This document shows positions 5,665 through 8,434 of a stretch of 8,434 bases of DNA, piece after piece. The notes under the pieces are model-generated. The model did no database searches. It was given only the letters and a program-made list of their open reading frames with translations, and was not told where the DNA came from. Made by a program: the position numbers and the translations under genes. Numbering within the stretch: the stretch's first letter is position 1; each line of letters begins with the position of its first letter. The DNA comes from Clostridia bacterium. Lineage in GTDB: Bacteria; Bacillota; Clostridia; Oscillospirales; CAG-272. The stretch covers positions 1 to 8,434 of the forward strand of contig JAFTKV010000079.1 in the NCBI GenBank assembly GCA_017453085.1. Reading direction: 5' to 3'.

Positions 5665-7056
5665 TTAAGAAATGGAAGGCTGCTCCAGGAAAATGCTCCG
5701 AATGCTTGCGATCTCTTGGGCGGTAACACCGATCGAAAGAAGGTAGCCTTCTACCTTTTGTTTCAACGTTGCTCCCTCCAGCTGATTCAGATAGAAGCTA
5801 AGCTCGGTAATGCTGGTGGTGTCTGCGCCGCGGTGATAGAGCAGCGACAGACAGTAATCCTTCATCACGTCCTGCTCAGACACGCCCAGCAAGGCTTCCA
5901 GCAGATAACAAACCGTGCCCGTGCGGTCAAGACCGTAGGTGCAATGGAGATACACGGGATAGTTATCCGGATCTGCCAGATCCGCAAAAATCGTACGAAT
6001 CGTTTCCTTGCCTTCGTCGGTGAAGATTCCGTCATAAGCCGGTGCGCCGTAATAGGTGTGCTTGACGTTGGTGCCCAGCGGATAGGCTTGGTTGGAAGCC
6101 GATGCCGAGGAACGCAGATCCATGTCTGTGCGGATCCCCAGCAGCGTCAGCATATCGTAGATGCCCTCTTCCGTGATGCGGTAAGTGGGCTCGAAAGTGC
6201 CGTCCAGCTCGCCACCACGATAGAGCAGGCCTTGACGGACGAGCTTACCGTCTGTAGTCTTCCAACCGCCGATGTCACGCACGTTGATCATTCCGTCGAT
6301 GCTGAGAATGCGGGGCGTGGCGGCAGTTTGGAAGCTTCCTTGGGTGCTGATCTTCTGTCCGTCGGAAAGGATCAGCGTAATACGGTAATAATAGTGGGTT
6401 CCGGTCTTCAGATACTCGAAGGAGGCGATCTTTTCTGCGCCCTTCAGCACGTGTACCCGCGAATCGGCAAAGTTTTCGTTTTCCGAAACCTCGATGGCGG
6501 CGTTCATCACCGTGTATCCTGCGGGAATGCCGTCAATATCGTAACCGATCTGCACCGGCAAACCGATGTCCATGCGTCCTGCGCTATTGTGATCGTCCAG
6601 AAAATCGTCCACGGTGGATGTGGTGGTAGTATTGTAGAACTCCAGCGCATCTGTGCCGATTAGCACCTGCTCTTCGGTGAACAGGGTCAACCGCAGCTGA
6701 ATACCGTTTTTGATCACCGATTCTTCCTTGGATGCGTTTGCATCGGGATCGTCATAGGTATCGCGGGGATCAACCAACCAATAAATTCCCAACAGCACCA
6801 GCGCTGCTGCCAACAAGGAAGCAATCAGCAAGATCAGCTTGCGCAGCTCCCGTTTGCTGAACTTGGAGTCTTTGGAGTGCCCCGAGCGGCTGCGACTGCT
6901 TCTGTGGCGATGTCGATGATGGTGATGATGGTGGGATGAATGCTTAGAGGACGACTCCTTTCCCGCTGTTTGCTCGGTCGAGGTCGGCGTTTCGGTTACA
7001 GAAGCCGTATCTTCAGCCTCTCCCTTAGCGTCGGGAGTCTTTTTCTCTTCTGCCAT
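5665..7056 (-). CDS. Membrane-anchored protein with external Fn3-like domain and tyrosine-phosphatase domain
   Basis: This is a complete 463-residue protein. Residues 1-73 are a disordered, hydrophilic tail with six consecutive His (42-47) followed by alternating His/Arg and Ser/Arg/Lys. One TM helix spans about 74-95. The basic tail predicts N-in, C-out topology. An Fn3-like domain lies at about 168-246 (TGTHYYYRITL, QGSFQTA). The phosphatase domain covers about 250-460, with NVRDIGGW at 258-265 and the P-loop HCTYGLDRTG at 371-380. C372 is the likely nucleophile, R378 binds phosphate, and D377 matches the CxxxxDR form of the Y_phosphatase3/LipA-MptpB-like group. Members of this group remove phosphate from tyrosine, Ser/Thr or phosphoinositides; the substrate here is unknown. 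The ATG at 7056 follows AAGGAAGGA (7063-7071). The gene starts 42 nt after the dehydratase stop, so the two are probably cotranscribed, tying it to surface polysaccharide synthesis. Confidence 0.88.
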   Translation of the reverse strand: MAEEKKTPDAKGEAEDTASVTETPTSTEQTAGKESSSKHSSHHHHHHRHRHRSSRSRSGHSKDSKFSKRELRKLILLIASLLAAALVLLGIYWLVDPRDTYDDPDANASKEESVIKNGIQLRLTLFTEEQVLIGTDALEFYNTTTTSTVDDFLDDHNSAGRMDIGLPVQIGYDIDGIPAGYTVMNAAIEVSENENFADSRVHVLKGAEKIASFEYLKTGTHYYYRITLILSDGQKISTQGSFQTAATPRILSIDGMINVRDIGGWKTTDGKLVRQGLLYRGGELDGTFEPTYRITEEGIYDMLTLLGIRTDMDLRSSASASNQAYPLGTNVKHTYYGAPAYDGIFTDEGKETIRTIFADLADPDNYPVYLHCTYGLDRTGTVCYLLEALLGVSEQDVMKDYCLSLLYHRGADTTSITELSFYLNQLEGATLKQKVEGYLLSIGVTAQEIASIRSIFLEQPSIS

Positions 7057-7098
7057 AATATATCCTTCCTTTGATTTTTACGTCCTTTGCTCCCCGGC

Positions 7099-8434
7099 TC
7101 ACTTCACCGCCTTGACTTGCAGCATTTCTTCTGCCTTGTGGGCGTTGCAATTCACTTCCTCGGGCTCGTGAAAGGTGGGGACGGTCTGCTTGATAGCGGT
7201 CTTGATGCGCGCAAGAGCAGGGCTACCGTCGGCGTCGTGGATGGCGGCGGTCAGGATGGAGAGCTTTTCGTCTACCTGTGCGCGGGTGTAGGGAGTGTCC
7301 CGCTCGACGAAGATCAGATCGCTGGCGGTCTTGTCCAGCAGCTCGGTCTTCATCAGTAGCTCCTCGTACAGCTTCTCGCCGGGACGCAGACCGATCTCGC
7401 GGATCTCAATATCCACGCCGGGCTCCAGACCGGACAGCTTGATCATATTCACCGCCAGATCGTAGATCCGCACGGGCTTGCCCATATCCAGCACGAACAG
7501 CTCGCCCCGCCGTGCCATGGAGCCTGCCTCCATCACCAGCTGAGCCGCTTCGGGAATGGTCATGAAATAGCGGATGATCCGCTTGTCGGTGACGGTGACG
7601 GGTCCGCCCTCGGCGATCTGCTTCTTGAACAGCGGGATCACCGAGCCGTTGGAGCCCAGCACGTTACCGAATCGCACCGCCGCAAAGGTGGTTGCGCTGT
7701 CGTTACGGCACTGGATCACCATCTCGCACAGCCGCTTGGAGGCACCCATCACGTTGGTGGGATTCACCGCCTTGTCGGTGGAGATGAGGATGAATTTTTC
7801 GGCATCGTACTTTTCCGCCATATCTGCGGTGTTGTAGGTGCCCAGTACGTTATTTTTGATCGCCTCGCAGGGGCTGTGCTCCATCAGCGGAACGTGCTTG
7901 TGCGCCGCCGCATGGAAGACCACGTGGGGACGGTGCGCCGCAAACAGCCCGTCCAGACGATCCCGATCCCGCACCGAGCCGATCTCTACCACAAGGTTCA
8001 GATCCTTGCCGTAGGTGCGGATCAGCTCCTGCTGGATGTCGTAGGCGTTGTTTTCATAAATATCAAAGATCACCAGCTTTGCAGGCTTACAGGCAGCGAT
8101 CTGTCGGCAGAGCTCCGATCCGATGGAGCCGCCTCCACCCGTGACCAGCACGGTTCTGTTACGGTAATACTTAGAAGACATCTGATCGGCCACGTCGATG
8201 GCGTGACGGAACAGAAGGTCCTCGATCTGCACGTCACGGATCTTTTGAATATCCACCTCGCCGTTGACCAGCTGGTAGATACCGGGAAGCGTCCGCAGAC
8301 GGCAGCCGGTGGTGTTGCAGGTCTCCAGGATCTGTGCACGCTTTTGCGGTGCGGCAGAGGGGATGGCGTAGATGATCTCCTCCACCCGATACTTGCGAAC
8401 CGCCGCCACGATCTCCTCGGTGGTTCCCGCCACG
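7099..8434 (-). CDS. CapD/FlaA1-type nucleotide-sugar 4,6-dehydratase, C-terminal part (5' end outside window)
   Basis: 445 codons, or nearly so, are visible; the gene enters from the right edge, and the GTG at 8433 is only the first whole codon, not a real start. Numbering from it, residues 1-90 end the N-terminal regulatory domain of the long membrane-bound form; its usual TM helices would lie outside. The Rossmann SDR domain has VTGGGGSIGSE (97-107) for NAD(P), HAAAHKHVPLME (174-185), STDKAVNPTNVMGASK (218-233), FGNVLGSNGSV and GLRPGEKLYEELL. Thr219, Asp220, Lys221 and Lys233 match FlaA1-type catalytic residues, while Met229 replaces the usual Tyr, as in WbpM-like large forms. Such enzymes make 4-keto-6-deoxy UDP-sugars, commonly from UDP-GlcNAc, for capsule, O-antigen or glycan building at the inner membrane face. 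The exact sugar product cannot be read from the sequence. Confidence 0.93.
   Translation of the reverse strand, partial: VAGTTEEIVAAVRKYRVEEIIYAIPSAAPQKRAQILETCNTTGCRLRTLPGIYQLVNGEVDIQKIRDVQIEDLLFRHAIDVADQMSSKYYRNRTVLVTGGGGSIGSELCRQIAACKPAKLVIFDIYENNAYDIQQELIRTYGKDLNLVVEIGSVRDRDRLDGLFAAHRPHVVFHAAAHKHVPLMEHSPCEAIKNNVLGTYNTADMAEKYDAEKFILISTDKAVNPTNVMGASKRLCEMVIQCRNDSATTFAAVRFGNVLGSNGSVIPLFKKQIAEGGPVTVTDKRIIRYFMTIPEAAQLVMEAGSMARRGELFVLDMGKPVRIYDLAVNMIKLSGLEPGVDIEIREIGLRPGEKLYEELLMKTELLDKTASDLIFVERDTPYTRAQVDEKLSILTAAIHDADGSPALARIKTAIKQTVPTFHEPEEVNCNAHKAEEMLQVKAVK

Noticed and set aside
5716..6663. 315-codon open frame on the plus strand
   Set aside because: It is antisense to the phosphatase gene, opens at TTG, and its protein is low-complexity without motifs; the opposite frame has the CX5R loop.
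6897..6935. Hexahistidine as cloning-vector contamination
   Set aside because: The His codons are embedded in a longer His/Arg/Ser-rich tail that continues into the TM segment, with no vector-like linker or cleavage site.
1..8434. CRISPR array, tRNA/rRNA genes, insertion sequence or phage genes
   Set aside because: No regularly spaced DNA repeats, no tRNA-like clover-leaf noticed, and no transposase, integrase or phage motifs in any supported frame.

Overview
The window looks like chromosomal DNA of a low-to-mid G+C Firmicute, most likely an anaerobic Clostridia/Oscillospirales-type gut bacterium. This is inferred from AGGAGG-type ribosome sites, a clostridial-style ECF sigma factor with an adjacent one-TM regulator, BspA-type leucine-rich repeats, an M23 peptidase and a lipoprotein. 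No 16S or other marker gene is present. All genes I support lie on the minus strand, so the map reads from high to low coordinates.

Region 1 (8434-5620): the C-terminal part of a CapD/FlaA1-type nucleotide-sugar 4,6-dehydratase for surface polysaccharide synthesis. It is followed 42 nt later by a one-TM protein with a predicted external Fn3-like domain and a CX5R tyrosine/phosphoinositide-type phosphatase domain. A hairpin closes this unit.

Region 2 (5535-2066): an ECF sigma factor whose 3' end overlaps, by 11 nt, a 921-residue membrane protein. That protein has a short cytosolic head resembling an anti-sigma, one TM helix, Fn3-like domains and a long BspA/LRR_5 ectodomain. I read it as a fused anti-sigma and surface sensor. 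The unit ends at a perfect 19-bp hairpin.

Region 3 (2026-1, open at the left edge): a 23-codon leader ORF overlapping a small lipoprotein gene, then a cytosolic ankyrin-like protein with a five-copy 14-residue C-terminal repeat, then the start of a secreted M23 peptidase.

The main non-obvious signal is a pair of nearly identical 29-nt boxes (25/29 identical, same strand, same spacing) at 5507-5535 and 1998-2026. They lie just upstream of the sigma operon and of the lipoprotein/ankyrin/M23 unit. They have the shape of an ECF promoter, TGCAAGGTTTT, 11 nt, CGAC(T/C)TA. The simplest model is an autoregulated ECF sigma held by an LRR-bearing membrane anti-sigma and driving a small cell-envelope output operon. 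Base composition falls from the GC-rich dehydratase to the AT-rich left part, so the left part may be accessory DNA.
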